Positions 1 to 10,140 of a DNA stretch of 64,000 nucleotides are shown here, piece after piece. The first letter of the stretch is position 1, and each line of letters opens with the position of its first letter. The position numbers and the translations under genes were made by a program. The notes under the pieces were generated by a model. That model was not told the DNA's origin. It saw nothing but the letters and a program-made list of their open reading frames with translations, and did no database searches. The DNA is from Vibrio cyclitrophicus (lineage in GTDB: Bacteria > Pseudomonadota > Gammaproteobacteria > Enterobacterales > Vibrionaceae). Location: contig NZ_AP025480.1 in NCBI RefSeq assembly GCF_024347435.1, positions 3,100,001 through 3,164,000 of the forward strand, read 5' to 3'.

Positions 1-2
1 TG

Positions 3-281
3 CACCTTTCTCAAGCCATTGAACTTGCTGAAGAGCTTCGCCAACGCTGTGAATCTTTTGTCTACTCAACCGCAGAAGAGAACGTTCAACGTACCGTCAG
101 TATCGGGGTCAGTGTTTGCCAAGAGGATATCTTACACGCAGATAAGTCCCAAAACGAAGATCAGGTTCTGAAAGCAAATCAGCTGATTAAGCATCTTGTT
201 TCTCTCGCCGATAAATTCTTGTACCAAGCAAAGTCGCAAGGGAAGAACAAAGTGGTCACTGCTAGCAACCTTGACACATAG
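3..281 (+). CDS. Diguanylate cyclase, C-terminal end (partial)
   Basis: The open frame runs in from the left edge and stops with TAG at 279-281. The translation carries the last part of a GGDEF domain: the beta strand SIGVS, a spacer, then ADKFLYQAKSQGKNKV, the usual closing helix of diguanylate cyclases, which make c-di-GMP from two GTP. The catalytic GG(D/E)EF loop lies outside the window, so activity cannot be judged. A longer than usual stretch (QEDILHADKSQNEDQVLKAN) separates the SIG strand from the final helix. About 90 nucleotides after its stop the sequence becomes AT-rich and non-coding before the convergent PAS-GGDEF gene. Confidence 0.85.
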   Translation, partial: HLSQAIELAEELRQRCESFVYSTAEENVQRTVSIGVSVCQEDILHADKSQNEDQVLKANQLIKHLVSLADKFLYQAKSQGKNKVVTASNLDT

Positions 282-405
282 CCACTAGTAATATTGATAC
301 ATTGCCTCTATCAAGCTAACGCACAAGTCGCGTATTGTTAAAGATTCATAGAGTTGTGTCCAACAAGGCTTCCAAAGCAGTATTCAGAATGCAGTGCCCT
401 TCTAG

Positions 406-1422
406 TCAAATATGCAGAGTCTTCACCCCATTTTTGCCGTTTTTCTTAATGTGATACATGGCCAAATCAGATTGCTGGTACACGTCGTCAAAGTGATGCT
501 CCCCTTGGTTAAAGAAGCACACACCAATACTCATTCCTATGGCGACGTTCGTCAGCATTCGATTGCTTTCTGGTACACCCTTTCGCAACAACTCTTCACA
601 AAAATGCGTGACTTGATCTGGTTCCACATCGGGAAACAAAATGACAAACTCATCTCCACCAATCCGCCCGATTTGCGCCGGTTCAGAGGATGGTTTAGCT
701 AAATCAGAAGCTTGCGAAGCTGCATCTGAGGCTAGCGTGACCAAACGCTGAGCAATAAAACTCAGCAACTGATCGCCCTTCTGATGGCCTAAAGTATCAT
801 TGACCGCTTTAAAGTTATCGATATCAATAAAGAGCATCGCCGCTCGGGCTAACTTATCTGCGCCTTTCATTTCACAAAAACGTTGTTCGATAGCTTGCCT
901 ATTAAGTAGCCCTGTCAACCTATCGGTAGAGGCCAAGGCAGCCAGTTGCTGTTCAAAGCGTTTTTCTTGCGTGATATCGATGTGCGTACCCATCATTCTA
1001 AGCGGTGCTCCATGGGTATCAAACTCAACAACGCGACCTCTGTCATACACATAGTTATCACTACCATCTTTATGAGTCATGCGGTAAACAACTTCATATA
1101 AATCATTCTTCCCTGACAGGTGATCTTCAAAAGCTTTCATGGCCTGCTGATAATCATCAGGGTGTAAGTTATTTTTCCAAGTTTCAAACGTCGCAGCCAG
1201 CTCGTTCGGTTGGTAGCCGAGCATTTTCCCCCAACCCGTATTAAAGATAGTGAGCTTTCCTGATGGAATATGATGCTCCCATAGACACAATCCATTACTG
1301 TCGAGTGCGGCATTCAACTTTTCTTGCTGGCGGGCATTGCTGCGTTTGAGCTCAGTATTCTCTTTCTCGAGTTCTGCAATCTTTTTTTCGAATTCGGCAA
1401 TAACGTTCAAATCGGCTGGCAT
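406..1422 (-). CDS. PAS-GGDEF diguanylate cyclase
   Basis: Predicted cytoplasmic diguanylate cyclase of 338 residues. It has a short coiled coil (about 8-38), a PAS domain of the PAS_3 type (about 45-155, with the PAC-like segment ending GTHIDITQE), then a GGDEF domain from STDRLTGLLNR with metal-site DIDNFKAVNDTLGH and an intact GGDEF at about 255-259. The usual allosteric RxxD I-site, five residues before GGDEF, is replaced by a Ser/Ala-rich insertion, so product inhibition may be lost. The frame stays open to a TTG at 1560, but the ATG at 1422 is preferred because the coiled coil and PAS begin just after it and the upstream residues look non-coding. PAS domains of this kind sense small ligands or redox state; the ligand here is unknown. 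Confidence 0.85.
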   Translation of the reverse strand: MPADLNVIAEFEKKIAELEKENTELKRSNARQQEKLNAALDSNGLCLWEHHIPSGKLTIFNTGWGKMLGYQPNELAATFETWKNNLHPDDYQQAMKAFEDHLSGKNDLYEVVYRMTHKDGSDNYVYDRGRVVEFDTHGAPLRMMGTHIDITQEKRFEQQLAALASTDRLTGLLNRQAIEQRFCEMKGADKLARAAMLFIDIDNFKAVNDTLGHQKGDQLLSFIAQRLVTLASDAASQASDLAKPSSEPAQIGRIGGDEFVILFPDVEPDQVTHFCEELLRKGVPESNRMLTNVAIGMSIGVCFFNQGEHHFDDVYQQSDLAMYHIKKNGKNGVKTLHI

Positions 1423-1763
1423 TATCTTGATACTTATTATGAGACTAACTTTATAATATAGAGAAAAGGAACGGTATTTTCCATGTTTGTTGTAACGCAT
1501 TCCAACGTACCGCATCTTCGCTTCTTGTTTAGGCTTACATCTCAAGGCATTCGATTTCAAAGGGAAAGAGCTTTTCTCAACGAGAGAACATTCACAAATA
1601 TAAAGCCAGCTTATTTATGGCAAGAAGTTGTGAATACCTAAAAATACACACGTTAGCCTTAAGTAGTCCCTTCAAAGATCAAGCGAACTTCAGACCATTA
1701 TTGATACTCAGATTTCTTATCATAACTGTTATTTTCAGCCTCCGACATGATACCTATCTTTTA
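1423..1763. other. Intergenic region, no gene seen
   Basis: About 340 bases between the PAS-GGDEF gene and the solo IS-end element. It should contain the promoter of the PAS-GGDEF gene. A short plus-strand frame from 1617 has no ribosome binding site and no recognisable protein character, so it was not called. Confidence 0.5.
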
Positions 1764-1813
1764 GTGACTTCTCACTGCCCTAATCGGGCTAGGGTTTACG
1801 GCGAAATGGCTAA
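1764..1813 (-). repeat. Solo IS200/IS605-type end element (fused left and right ends)
   Basis: Read on the minus strand, this stretch starts with TTAG, continues with a block nearly identical to the left end of the tnpA/tnpB element at 15378 (TTTCGCCGTAAACCCT), forms the short hairpin GCCCGATTAGGGC, and finishes with GTGAGAAGTCAC, the right end of the same element (17129-17140). All coding DNA is absent. It is therefore either a minimal deletion derivative that keeps only the two subterminal hairpins or a REP/PATE-like element mobilised in trans by the Y1 transposase. The stop codon of the neighbouring HTH gene lies in its terminal tetranucleotide. Confidence 0.7.
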
Positions 1814-2055
1814 GGGCGTATCGATATATTGATCCCCAATACCGAAATCACCTTCATCAGTGATTTCATTTGCATATCTGATCGACCTTGCTCTATTTTT
1901 CTATATGTCTGCTTTGAGAGGCCTGCGAGAAAAGCAGCTTCAGACTGCGTGAGACGATTTTGCGTTCGCTTCTCTTTGATAACCTCCCCCAACAATGAAA
2001 GAGTCAATGTCCCGCGCAAATCCGGAGGTGGCGTCATTTCTATGTTCTTAGCCAT
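1810..2055 (-). CDS. XRE/HipB-type helix-turn-helix regulator
   Basis: An 81-residue protein with one Cro/C1-type HTH domain: KRTQNRLTQSEAAFLAGLSKQTYRKIEQGRSDMQMKS covers the five-helix fold at about 30-72. The layout (short N-terminal arm, HTH, beta-like end INISIRP) resembles HipB antitoxins and small phage-type repressors. No HipA kinase or other toxin lies beside it, so it is an orphan. The stop codon TAG lies in the boundary tetranucleotide of the solo IS-end element, so insertion may have set or altered the 3' end. Target and role are unknown; autoregulation is plausible but no clear operator was seen. Confidence 0.75.
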   Translation of the reverse strand: MAKNIEMTPPPDLRGTLTLSLLGEVIKEKRTQNRLTQSEAAFLAGLSKQTYRKIEQGRSDMQMKSLMKVISVLGINISIRP

Positions 2056-2230
2056 AAATCGTCCTTGAGCCTTGACATTTATCCATACCTCATAAGTCTA
2101 ACCTCATGAACTTTAATACCATTCCATAGGGTCTATTAGAATATATACGTGAGTTGGCGATGAGATTCAACAATCAAATAAAATGCGCACCTTGATTCAT
2201 AGTTAAATGTCGATAAATCTCGTTGATGTC

Positions 2231-2254
2231 ACATACCTCCCCCTAGGAAGGTAT
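2231..2254. other. Short inverted repeat downstream of chemoreceptor gene
   Basis: The heptamer CATACCT and its complement AGGTATG flank a ten-base C-rich loop just after the stop of the PAS chemoreceptor gene. It could be a weak terminator or processing hairpin, but no T-run follows on the minus strand, so the role is uncertain. Confidence 0.3.
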
Positions 2255-2272
2255 GACGGCAATAACACGTTT

Positions 2273-3826
2273 CTAGTGGATAAATTGATCGACGAGCCGT
2301 TTTAAACTAGTCAGGTTTAAGGCTAACGACTCAGAACGCTCAACGGACTTGGAAGAGAGTTCGCGAGTTTCATTGATACCTTGTTTTACGCACACTACGT
2401 GGCGATTGATCCTTTGAGTAACCGCAACCTGCTCTTCGATGACTTGAGAGGTACGAGTGCTTTGAGCATTAATTGAGACCAAATCGTTCACAATAGCTTC
2501 AAAGGATGCTTTACTTTGCTGGGACTGGTCGACACAGGCTTTCGACGCATGGAGTCCCTCTTCCATCAACTGGCCCGTTTGATTCACCGTTTTTTGTAAC
2601 GTGTCAATCCGAGCTCGTATCTCTTCCACCGATGCACTCGTTTTCCCAGAGAGCGCCCGTACTTCATCAGCGACGACCGCAAACCCTCTCCCTTGCTGAC
2701 CCGCTCTAGCCGCCTCAATCGCCGCGTTCAAGGCCAATAGATTGGTCTGCTCAGCGATCCCTTGGATCATTAAAAGAATAGCTTCAATACCATCTACGTC
2801 ATTATACAGTTGCGTCAACGCAACTTTAGATCCATTCAGGTGTTGGCTGAGTTGGTGTACGGTTTGTGCTGCGGCTTCGACCTGTATCGCCCCACGTTGC
2901 GCTTGATTTTGTGCGCTTAAGGCAAATTCGGCGCTTTGCTTTGCTTGATTGGCGACCTCATCAATGGATTCCAACATTTCTTCTGCAGATACCGCCATCG
3001 CATCCGTTGCTTTCTCTTGTTCGCCCAATTCCTGATCGATGCTTTGTCGGTTACTCCATTCTTGCTTGGCAGAGTTCAACATATCAGAAGCGGTTTCACT
3101 GGCACGAGCAGTTACCGCTCGCAGTTCTGCGCGTTTCATCTGCATAGCAATTTCAATAGGCGATAAATCATCACAATATCCGGTATACGGTTTTTCCATA
3201 ATTGGATTGTGATAATCCGCTTTAACGACGGTGTGTAGATGAGATAGGCGCAGGCGAAACGCCAGAGCGCAAACAATCTGACCGATAAGCGTAAGTCCGA
3301 GCAAAACACTCAATGTAGGCAAAGCGACAAGACCAAAAGCTAACATCACCACAAACAATGCTTGCAAGCCGAGTAGCGCATAGGACACTTTTAACCAACT
3401 AAATCGCTGTACTTTGGCTTTACCTTCTCGCATCGATTGGTACAGTAGCTTCCCTCGCTCAATTTGCTCCTCACTGGGTTGAGTTCTAACCGATTGGTAT
3501 TCGTGGACACTTCCGTCAGGGTTATGTATCGGCGTCACAAAAGCCGACACCCAATAGTACCCTTGCCCTTTACACTTATTTTTCACCAACCCCATCCAAT
3601 TATTACCTGACTGAACATAATCCCAAAGTTGAGCAAAGGCGGGCTTGGGCATATCTTGATGTCGAATTATATTATGAGGTTGTCCAAGAAGCTCTTCTTG
3701 GTTATAACCAGAAACTTGATAAAAATCTTCATTACAATAAGTGATATGGCTTTCTGGTGTTGTGGTCGAAATAAGACTGTTCGTCTCAGAGAAGCAAACT
3801 CTTTCATCCTGTTCTTTCACTCGCAC
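2273..3826 (-). CDS. Aer-like PAS methyl-accepting chemotaxis protein
   Basis: A 517-residue chemoreceptor with Aer architecture. A cytoplasmic N-terminal PAS domain (about 15-120, with [10 protein letters not shown] and [10 protein letters not shown] typical of Aer) is followed by a short linker, a central hydrophobic hairpin (about 145-195) that anchors it in the inner membrane, a HAMP-like or signalling helix, and the long signalling coiled coil. The hairpin tip [20 protein letters not shown], which contacts CheA and CheW, is intact. Aer proteins sense redox or energy state through PAS-bound FAD; that ligand is inferred from family likeness only. Start is GTG. No che genes are adjacent, so it must join a core array encoded elsewhere. 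Confidence 0.9.
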   Translation of the reverse strand: MRVKEQDERVCFSETNSLISTTTPESHITYCNEDFYQVSGYNQEELLGQPHNIIRHQDMPKPAFAQLWDYVQSGNNWMGLVKNKCKGQGYYWVSAFVTPIHNPDGSVHEYQSVRTQPSEEQIERGKLLYQSMREGKAKVQRFSWLKVSYALLGLQALFVVMLAFGLVALPTLSVLLGLTLIGQIVCALAFRLRLSHLHTVVKADYHNPIMEKPYTGYCDDLSPIEIAMQMKRAELRAVTARASETASDMLNSAKQEWSNRQSIDQELGEQEKATDAMAVSAEEMLESIDEVANQAKQSAEFALSAQNQAQRGAIQVEAAAQTVHQLSQHLNGSKVALTQLYNDVDGIEAILLMIQGIAEQTNLLALNAAIEAARAGQQGRGFAVVADEVRALSGKTSASVEEIRARIDTLQKTVNQTGQLMEEGLHASKACVDQSQQSKASFEAIVNDLVSINAQSTRTSQVIEEQVAVTQRINRHVVCVKQGINETRELSSKSVERSESLALNLTSLKRLVDQFIH

Positions 3827-4070
3827 TGCCTTGTATTTATGATAATAATATTTATTTTATAAAAGGTTTATTATCTTATATTCGTCAAATATTTGTTACG
3901 CCGTTTTTTTGACTTCGATCATTTTCAAGACAGTGACAATGTGCAGGTTATTGATATCGATCAATACATTCACACCACAAACAAGTTACAGCTTAACCTT
4001 TGATGCGACTTTGTTATGCATTTTTTATGATTAAGTATTTGGGAAGAAATTACATACAGCGTAAACAACG

Positions 4071-5531
4071 TCAGACACGGACTTGAGAGATTAAACCGGT
4101 TCCTTCGATACTTTGTCCGCACGATTTTTTCACCACACTTGTATCGGTTTGGTTTAAAAAATGCAGCCATAAATGCTCGATAGTTTTCGGTTTACCGTAG
4201 TACCACCCCTGCCCATAGTCTACTCCTATATCTCTTAATATACGGTGCTGTCTCTCGTTCTCAACACCTTCCACCACTACTTGCATGTTCAAATCCATGG
4301 CGATAGGCAAGATATGACGAATAAGCGTTGATTTGATGGAATCGTCTTCCATATCCATCACAAAGCTACGGTCTATTTTTAGGTATTGAGCTGACATCGC
4401 TTTTAACTGATGAAAATTGGAATAACCCGTTCCAAAGTCATCAATAGCCAATTCAAATCCTTGCGTCACCATTTTTTCCATATTTAATTTTGCTGACTCG
4501 TGCTCAAGGATTTCACTCTCGGTAACCTCTAACATGAGCTTTCCCTTAAAGGCCTTAACCTCTTTCAGCTCGGTAATTTTAGAAATTTGGTTATCATTGA
4601 TGTCACAGGGGAAAATATTCAAACTCACTTTAAAGTCGACTAATGAAACACCTAGTTGAATGAGTTCGCTTAATGCTGTTTCGATAATATGCTCAGTGAA
4701 TTCCCAAGAACGGTGTTCTAAAGCGATGAGAGGAATAAACTGGTCGGGATCAACATCGCCATATCGATCTTTGAGTCTCGCCAAGACTTCAACACCAATA
4801 ATCTTATTTTCATTCATATCAACGATAGGCTGGTACACACAATGAAAAGTACGGTTGTTGAGAGCACGGTTGACTCGGCTTTCTAACGAGTTACGATAAA
4901 TCATGTATTTATTGCAAAGCGAAAACACCCAAGCCAGCATTAAAGCTGCTAACAACAATGAAATTGATAACACAACGTTGTTAGCCGTTTTATAAATCTC
5001 ATTGCCGTTCTCACTGATTTTTAAGGCTTGTATTTCATTGTAATTAGACAGGGTTTTGAGTTCGTCAGACATACGCTGAAAAGTTAACAATGATTCCGTC
5101 AAAAACAATTCATTTGCTTTTTCGGTTTGATTCAAAGCAGAAAGGTGTAAACGTTTTTTCTGAAGAGACAGGTAATCGCGGTATTGGTCGTGAAACTGAG
5201 TGTAGAACAATTGCTCTTCTTTGCTTGATATGAAGGGCACATATGACAATATTTTTTGATCAATGTTATTTATTAATCGTTCAATAAGAAGCCTATTCAT
5301 CTCAGATGCTTGTGCTATTTCGCCAGCTTGTGCCGCCCTTAAATTCGCTGCTTCAGTGGCAATTTGTTCCAGTATTTTTACTGCTGGTAATCGGTTCTCA
5401 GATATTATCGTGGATTGTTGATTTAACGTATGCATTAACGATGTAGCAGCTATTGATAAGCCTATCAAACAAAATCCAATCACGATAATCGCTAATGAAG
5501 ACCATTGCTTTAATAAATAATTTTTCAACAT
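4071..5531 (-). CDS. Membrane-bound EAL-domain c-di-GMP phosphodiesterase
   Basis: A 486-residue protein with an N-terminal transmembrane helix (about 12-32), a helical periplasmic region of four-helix-bundle chemoreceptor type (about 35-180), a second transmembrane helix (about 185-205) and a C-terminal EAL domain (about 220-465). Catalytic elements are present: GVEVLARL (EVL for EAL), LNIFPCD, EVTESEIL, AIDDFGTGYSN, KIDRSF and VVEGVEN, so hydrolysis of c-di-GMP to pGpG is expected. No GGDEF or HAMP domain was recognised. The sensory bundle suggests control by a periplasmic signal. It is transcribed in the same direction as the downstream Aer-like gene but about 240 bases separate them. Confidence 0.88.
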   Translation of the reverse strand: MLKNYLLKQWSSLAIIVIGFCLIGLSIAATSLMHTLNQQSTIISENRLPAVKILEQIATEAANLRAAQAGEIAQASEMNRLLIERLINNIDQKILSYVPFISSKEEQLFYTQFHDQYRDYLSLQKKRLHLSALNQTEKANELFLTESLLTFQRMSDELKTLSNYNEIQALKISENGNEIYKTANNVVLSISLLLAALMLAWVFSLCNKYMIYRNSLESRVNRALNNRTFHCVYQPIVDMNENKIIGVEVLARLKDRYGDVDPDQFIPLIALEHRSWEFTEHIIETALSELIQLGVSLVDFKVSLNIFPCDINDNQISKITELKEVKAFKGKLMLEVTESEILEHESAKLNMEKMVTQGFELAIDDFGTGYSNFHQLKAMSAQYLKIDRSFVMDMEDDSIKSTLIRHILPIAMDLNMQVVVEGVENERQHRILRDIGVDYGQGWYYGKPKTIEHLWLHFLNQTDTSVVKKSCGQSIEGTGLISQVRV

Positions 5532-6077
5532 TAATACCCGACTAAGCCTTGGCGAACTGAGATCATCATTACGCTCTAAAATCGAGTAAGCAACCGCAAC
5601 TCGTAAAAATCGTGAGCATCCCAGCTAAAACAACTGAATAACACCTTGTTAAACAATCACTTTGAAATTTGTAATACAAATTAAACCTCACAATACTATC
5701 AAACTCGACATGATTTAGCATCACGAAGCACGTTACTTGATTCCAAATTCAAACCAACACACAGAAAAAACCGAATAATATGCGCGCCAACCCTATATCC
5801 TCCAATTCGTCGTTAAGAAGGATTGATCTTAATGCATTCGCCTCACTTAGCGCTGACATAAACTCCGACACTTGTGAATTGGCAGGGAAGCTGGAACGAT
5901 TGGAAGGATGATCATCAGCAGGCCAACAGTAAAACGGTAGAAAATCAAATATTACCCGTCGCCATACTGAATATATTTTAAACTATCGCAATTAAAAATC
6001 GCTGCTAATGTGTATAATTGTGTCAAAGCTATACTGACTAATGTATCAACTATTTTTCTGTTTAAATAAGGTCCGCG
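5532..6077. other. Intergenic region between divergent sensory genes
   Basis: About 545 bases separating the divergent EAL and chemoreceptor genes. It must hold both promoters. No open frame with gene-like character, no riboswitch fold and no repeat was recognised. A Shine-Dalgarno-like TAAGG at about 6067-6071 supports the GTG start of the downstream gene. Confidence 0.5.
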
Positions 6078-7370
6078 GTGTTTTTTACTAAGAAGCAAAA
6101 ACCAGAGATAAAACCTAGCCATTCCGACAATATCTACCAGTCCTTAAAAAAGCATGTTGCATGGATCGAGTTTACCCCTGAAGGCGTTATCCAAGATGCC
6201 AGTGCGCCCTTTTTAACACTTGTCGGGTACTCACTAGACGAGATCAAAGGACAGCACCACAAAATATTCTGCACTGATAGCTATATTCGCTCTTCGCCTT
6301 ATCAAAGCTTTTGGCGAGAGCTTGCCAATGGCATCTCAAAAGAAGGCACGTTCGAGAGAGTAAATAAGCAAGGTGACACGGTTGTTCTAGAAGCGACCTA
6401 TTTACCGATCAAAGATTCAGATGGTCGTGTCACTAGCGTAGCCAAACTGGCTTCTGATATCACAGAGATCAACGACCAAAACAAAAAAAATGAAGCGCTG
6501 TTCTCTGCCTTAGACAAGTCACAAGCGATTATTGAATTTGATCCTGAAGGAACGATACTGGCCGCCAACTCAAACTTTTTAAATACGTTGGGTTACAGAG
6601 AAAACCAGGTGGTCGGTAAACATCATCGCATGTTCTGTTTTGAAGAGTTCTATAGTAATCATCCTCACTTCTGGCAAGAATTACAAAAGGGACAATTAAA
6701 ATCAGGCTTGTTTCAGCGTCGCAGTTCTAATGGATCCAGCATTTGGATTGAGGCCAGCTACAACCCCATCATGAATGAAGTAGGCAAGGTCGTGAAAATC
6801 GTCAAGCTTGCCAGCAACATAACGGAACGCATTGAACGCAGCCATGCTATCGCTGAAGCTTCAGAGGTGGCCTACTCAACCTCACTAGAAACCGCGCAAA
6901 TAGCACTTGAAGGCTCAAAGCTGCTTACCGACACGGTCGAGGTCTCTTTGACGGTATCCCAAAAAGCGGCCAGTACCTATCAAAAGGTGCATTCACTCAA
7001 TGACAGTTCGAAAAGCATTCAAAACATTGTCGCTACGATTCAAGAGATCGCGGATAGAACGAATTTATTAGCGCTCAACGCCGCTATCGAAGCCGCACGA
7101 GCTGGTGAGTATGGGAGAGGCTTTGCCGTTGTTGCTGACGAAGTCAGACAACTCGCGTCCCGAACTTCAGATTCGACCAATGAGATAATCAAAGTTGTAG
7201 AAGAAAACCAGAAACTCATCAACGAAGTAACCACAATGATGGCAGAAATGTCGTCCATTACAGAAGAAGGCAATGCCAAGATAACCGAAGTTTCAACCGT
7301 CATGGATGAGATCCATAAAGGTGCAGAGAATGTTTCAAGCACGGTGATGAACCTTTCTAATAGCCAATAA
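6078..7370 (+). CDS. Soluble double-PAS methyl-accepting chemotaxis protein
   Basis: A 430-residue protein without membrane segments. Two Aer/PAS_3-type PAS domains in tandem (about 25-140 and 148-262, each with a [16 protein letters not shown] motif and a closing KLASDITE or KLASNITE strand) feed a shortened MCP signalling domain. The CheA/CheW-binding tip [20 protein letters not shown] is intact. The repeated PAS domains share sequence, pointing to internal duplication. Proteins of this layout often bind heme or flavin for oxygen or redox sensing; the cofactor here is not known. The start is GTG with TAAGG upstream. It ends soon after the return arm of the coiled coil, so it is a short-hairpin receptor, probably cytoplasmic. 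Confidence 0.88.
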   Translation: MFFTKKQKPEIKPSHSDNIYQSLKKHVAWIEFTPEGVIQDASAPFLTLVGYSLDEIKGQHHKIFCTDSYIRSSPYQSFWRELANGISKEGTFERVNKQGDTVVLEATYLPIKDSDGRVTSVAKLASDITEINDQNKKNEALFSALDKSQAIIEFDPEGTILAANSNFLNTLGYRENQVVGKHHRMFCFEEFYSNHPHFWQELQKGQLKSGLFQRRSSNGSSIWIEASYNPIMNEVGKVVKIVKLASNITERIERSHAIAEASEVAYSTSLETAQIALEGSKLLTDTVEVSLTVSQKAASTYQKVHSLNDSSKSIQNIVATIQEIADRTNLLALNAAIEAARAGEYGRGFAVVADEVRQLASRTSDSTNEIIKVVEENQKLINEVTTMMAEMSSITEEGNAKITEVSTVMDEIHKGAENVSSTVMNLSNSQ

Positions 7371-7568
7371 TATTGCTAAAAGTTAACAATAGAAATATTC
7401 ACGACCTCAGACCCCGTGCTCCATGTCTACTCTGCACGGGTCCATGTCGTTTATTGTACCGCTTAACCCAAGAGCATGGATGAAGTTCGCCTCTCTGCCA
7501 TGACACCCGATGGTTAGGCCCTCTACCCGGCTTCATAATAATTTGACGGCTTAAATCACGACTTTCAC

Positions 7569-8159
7569 TTATCCAGCTCTTTTGATACCCAACAAAATTG
7601 TACACTCAGAGCGACCCAAATAATGGAAACTAGAGCATAGAAAACCACTGTCTGAAAAGTAATTCAGTAATTCATTATTCGTGACTTCGAACTCTGTTAA
7701 TTCAGTATCACCATGCGCCAAATACACGCCACCAATGACAGAGCCTAAATCTTGCTCTTCCAGAAAATGTAAAGCCGAGGCCTTGTTATTAAAAGAAAAT
7801 AGGTGATCTGAACACTGGTTGATGTACCGAATATCGATAAGATCGATATTGTTCGGCATCTCATCTGAAAACAACTTATCGGTAATGTTGATGACAACAT
7901 CCTCGATCACTGTGACACGGTTTGAAGGATTGTCAAAGACAATAAGTTCCACTCCAAGGTCCGCACATGTTTGAGAGAGCAGTTGACTTTGCTCAGGCGA
8001 AAGACCAGACACAAACACAGCGTCGAAACGTGCGTCTTCGAATAATGAGGTTGCCAAGCTCTCTAACGGTATGAACTCGCCATTCGAGACGGTCTCTCGA
8101 TCAGGAAGTGAGACGGCTATCTTTAACACATCTACATCGGTTTGTGCTGGTTCAAACAT
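7569..8159 (-). CDS. Conserved-looking hypothetical protein
   Basis: A 196-residue acidic protein with no signal peptide, membrane segment or family motif I recognise. Alternating beta/alpha character (KIAVSLPDRE, FDAVFVSGLSPEQSQLLSQ, GVELIVFDNPSN) suggests a Rossmann-like or receiver-like fold in the first half, with a mixed second half ending in Cys-containing strands. It is monocistronic between the double-PAS receptor and gdhA. No function is assigned. Confidence 0.65.
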   Translation of the reverse strand: MFEPAQTDVDVLKIAVSLPDRETVSNGEFIPLESLATSLFEDARFDAVFVSGLSPEQSQLLSQTCADLGVELIVFDNPSNRVTVIEDVVINITDKLFSDEMPNNIDLIDIRYINQCSDHLFSFNNKASALHFLEEQDLGSVIGGVYLAHGDTELTEFEVTNNELLNYFSDSGFLCSSFHYLGRSECTILLGIKRAG

Positions 8160-8390
8160 CCTTTATCCTTTTCTATGTAAGCTAATATGGGCTCAACGTG
8201 CCCAGAGTAATGAATCAATGGAAACGTTCAAACTCAACACCCGTGATAGTGGTTCGTATTTCAGACATGTATTATCTGTGAATGAACTTTCCCTGAGAGG
8301 AATCGTAATAAAAAGAAAACCGTACTAGCTCTCCTTTCACTTAACGCCGCAACGCTGGACTTGACGCAACAGACAGTCACGTGGATCCAA

Positions 8391-8420
8391 AATAAGCCAG
8401 CGTCTGAACGCTGACTTATT
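8391..8420 (-). terminator. Rho-independent terminator of gdhA
   Basis: On the minus strand a 12-base stem (AATAAG.CAGCG paired with CGCTG.CTTATT, loop TTCAGA) is followed by TTTT, about 15 bases after the gdhA stop codon. Confidence 0.75.
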
Positions 8421-8435
8421 AAGACGAGTCGAGAA

Positions 8436-9788
8436 TTAAACCACGCCCTGCTCAATCATTGCATCCGCGACTTTTCTAAATCCCGCAATATTTGCACCGA
8501 GTACCAAATTACCAGGTTGACCAAACTCTTTACTGGCCTCATTTGCACTGGTGAAAATAGTCTCCATGATGGTTTTTAAATGCGCATCCACTTTTTCAAA
8601 TGTCCAGTTTTGCATGCTGGCGTTTTGTGCCATTTCAAGTTGGCTTGTGGCAACGCCGCCTGCATTAGCCGCTTTCGCTGGGCCGTAAGCGATTTTAGCG
8701 TCCACAATCGCATTCGCGGCCTCTTGAGTGGTCGGCATGTTAGCGCCTTCACAAATCAATTGACAACCGTTGCTGATCAACGCTTGTGCATCGGCTAAGG
8801 TCAACTCATTTTGGGTTGCACATGGAAAGGCGGCATCCGCTTGATTGCGCCACACAGCATGTCCATCCTTTGGGTAATCGCCTACTGGGATGTAGACCGC
8901 TTCCGGGTAAGTGATTAGGTATTCTTCGAGCGAACCGCGCTGCACCTCTTTGAGCTGTTTGAGTAACTCAAGATCGACCCCTTTCTCATGATAAATCGCT
9001 CCACGTGAGTCACTGCACGTGACGGGAAGTGCGCCGATATGATAAAGCTTTTCGATGGCGTAAATCGCCACGTTACCGGCCCCTGATACCAAACATTTTT
9101 TGCCTTTCAGCGTATCTTGACGATCATTAAGAATGCACTCAGCAAAGTAAACAGCCCCATACCCCGTGGCTTCTTTGCGTCCTAATGAGCCCCCCCAAAG
9201 TAGGCTTTTACCGGTGAGCACCCCTTCATAGCGACCGGTTAAACGCTTATATTGACCAAACATGTAGCCAATTTCACGAGCTCCGACCCCGATATCTCCC
9301 GCTGGGACATCGGTTACCGGGCCAATATGACGATACATCTCGTTCATAAAAGATTGGCAGAAACGCATAATTTCACCGTCAGATTTACCTTTAGGATCGA
9401 AATTCGAACCGCCTTTGCCACCACCAATGGGCAACCCCGTCAGTGCATTTTTGAAGATTTGCTCAAAGCCGAGAAATTTGATGATACTTGCGTTCACCGA
9501 TGGATGAAATCTGAGCCCGCCTTTATAGGGACCCAACGCTGAATTGAACTCGATACGATAACCTTTATTCACTTGCACATGCCCCGCGTCATTCACCCAA
9601 GGCACGCGAAAAATAATCTGTCTTTCAGGCTCGACCATTCTCTGAATGATCGCTTGTTCTTGGTATTGAGGGTTGCTTTCAATAACGGGGGTGAGAGAAG
9701 ATAAGACCTCTTCTACTGCTTGATAAAACTCTTTTTGCGCTGGGCTTGTACGTTGTAATGAAGCAAGCGTATCGTGTATATGTTGCAT
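8436..9788 (-). CDS. gdhA: NADP-specific glutamate dehydrogenase
   Basis: A 450-residue hexameric-type glutamate dehydrogenase that converts 2-oxoglutarate and ammonium to glutamate with NADPH. The substrate domain shows KGGLRFHPSVN and the GGGKGGSNFDPKGKS signature with its catalytic lysines. The nucleotide domain carries VSGAGNVAIYAIEKL, the GxGxxA-type Rossmann loop of NADP enzymes of this class. Length matches the bacterial gdhA family. The ATG is preceded by AAGGAT at good spacing. It is monocistronic with its own terminator. The enzyme is usually used for ammonium assimilation when energy is limited and ammonium is plentiful. Confidence 0.97.
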   Translation of the reverse strand: MQHIHDTLASLQRTSPAQKEFYQAVEEVLSSLTPVIESNPQYQEQAIIQRMVEPERQIIFRVPWVNDAGHVQVNKGYRIEFNSALGPYKGGLRFHPSVNASIIKFLGFEQIFKNALTGLPIGGGKGGSNFDPKGKSDGEIMRFCQSFMNEMYRHIGPVTDVPAGDIGVGAREIGYMFGQYKRLTGRYEGVLTGKSLLWGGSLGRKEATGYGAVYFAECILNDRQDTLKGKKCLVSGAGNVAIYAIEKLYHIGALPVTCSDSRGAIYHEKGVDLELLKQLKEVQRGSLEEYLITYPEAVYIPVGDYPKDGHAVWRNQADAAFPCATQNELTLADAQALISNGCQLICEGANMPTTQEAANAIVDAKIAYGPAKAANAGGVATSQLEMAQNASMQNWTFEKVDAHLKTIMETIFTSANEASKEFGQPGNLVLGANIAGFRKVADAMIEQGVV

Positions 9789-10140
9789 CTATCCATCCTT
9801 GATAGGTTTATAAATTGATGCCCACGTTATCACGACGCACACCATTATCAAGTGTCGCTTACAATATAAAACAGAATGCGCACATCAGTACCGTGTGTTA
9901 CGCATCAATTTACACATTTATCGTGCCATTCCCAAGCGCAGTATCTTTCACTCATAAAATAACGAATAGACGATCGAGACCACCGTCGTAAAGACAAAGA
10001 CACACAGCCAAGAATCGGTTGAGCGTTTGTGAGGAGAGCGACCACTCGACAATATGGCGACAGTAGGAAGAATAACAACAAACAAAATGGGGCGAACGAC
10101 AGAATAGGCTTGAACGTGAAAATTAAGATGAGATCAAGCC
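9789..10140. other. Intergenic region upstream of gdhA
   Basis: About 350 bases that should hold the gdhA promoter. A minus-strand frame across 9905-10195 is partly antisense to the antitoxin remnant and was judged spurious. Confidence 0.45.

Noticed and set aside
5532..6077. Search for a c-di-GMP riboswitch near the EAL and PAS genes
   Set aside because: No sequence resembling the conserved GEMM core was seen here or upstream of the other c-di-GMP genes.
7399..7605. Minus-strand frame of 68 codons beside the hypothetical gene at 7569
   Set aside because: Overlaps the real gene in another frame and has no binding site. A faint likeness to a frame near 19957-20040 was too weak to report.
8160..8435. 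Short frames between the hypothetical gene and gdhA
   Set aside because: They overlap the gdhA terminator and lack binding sites.
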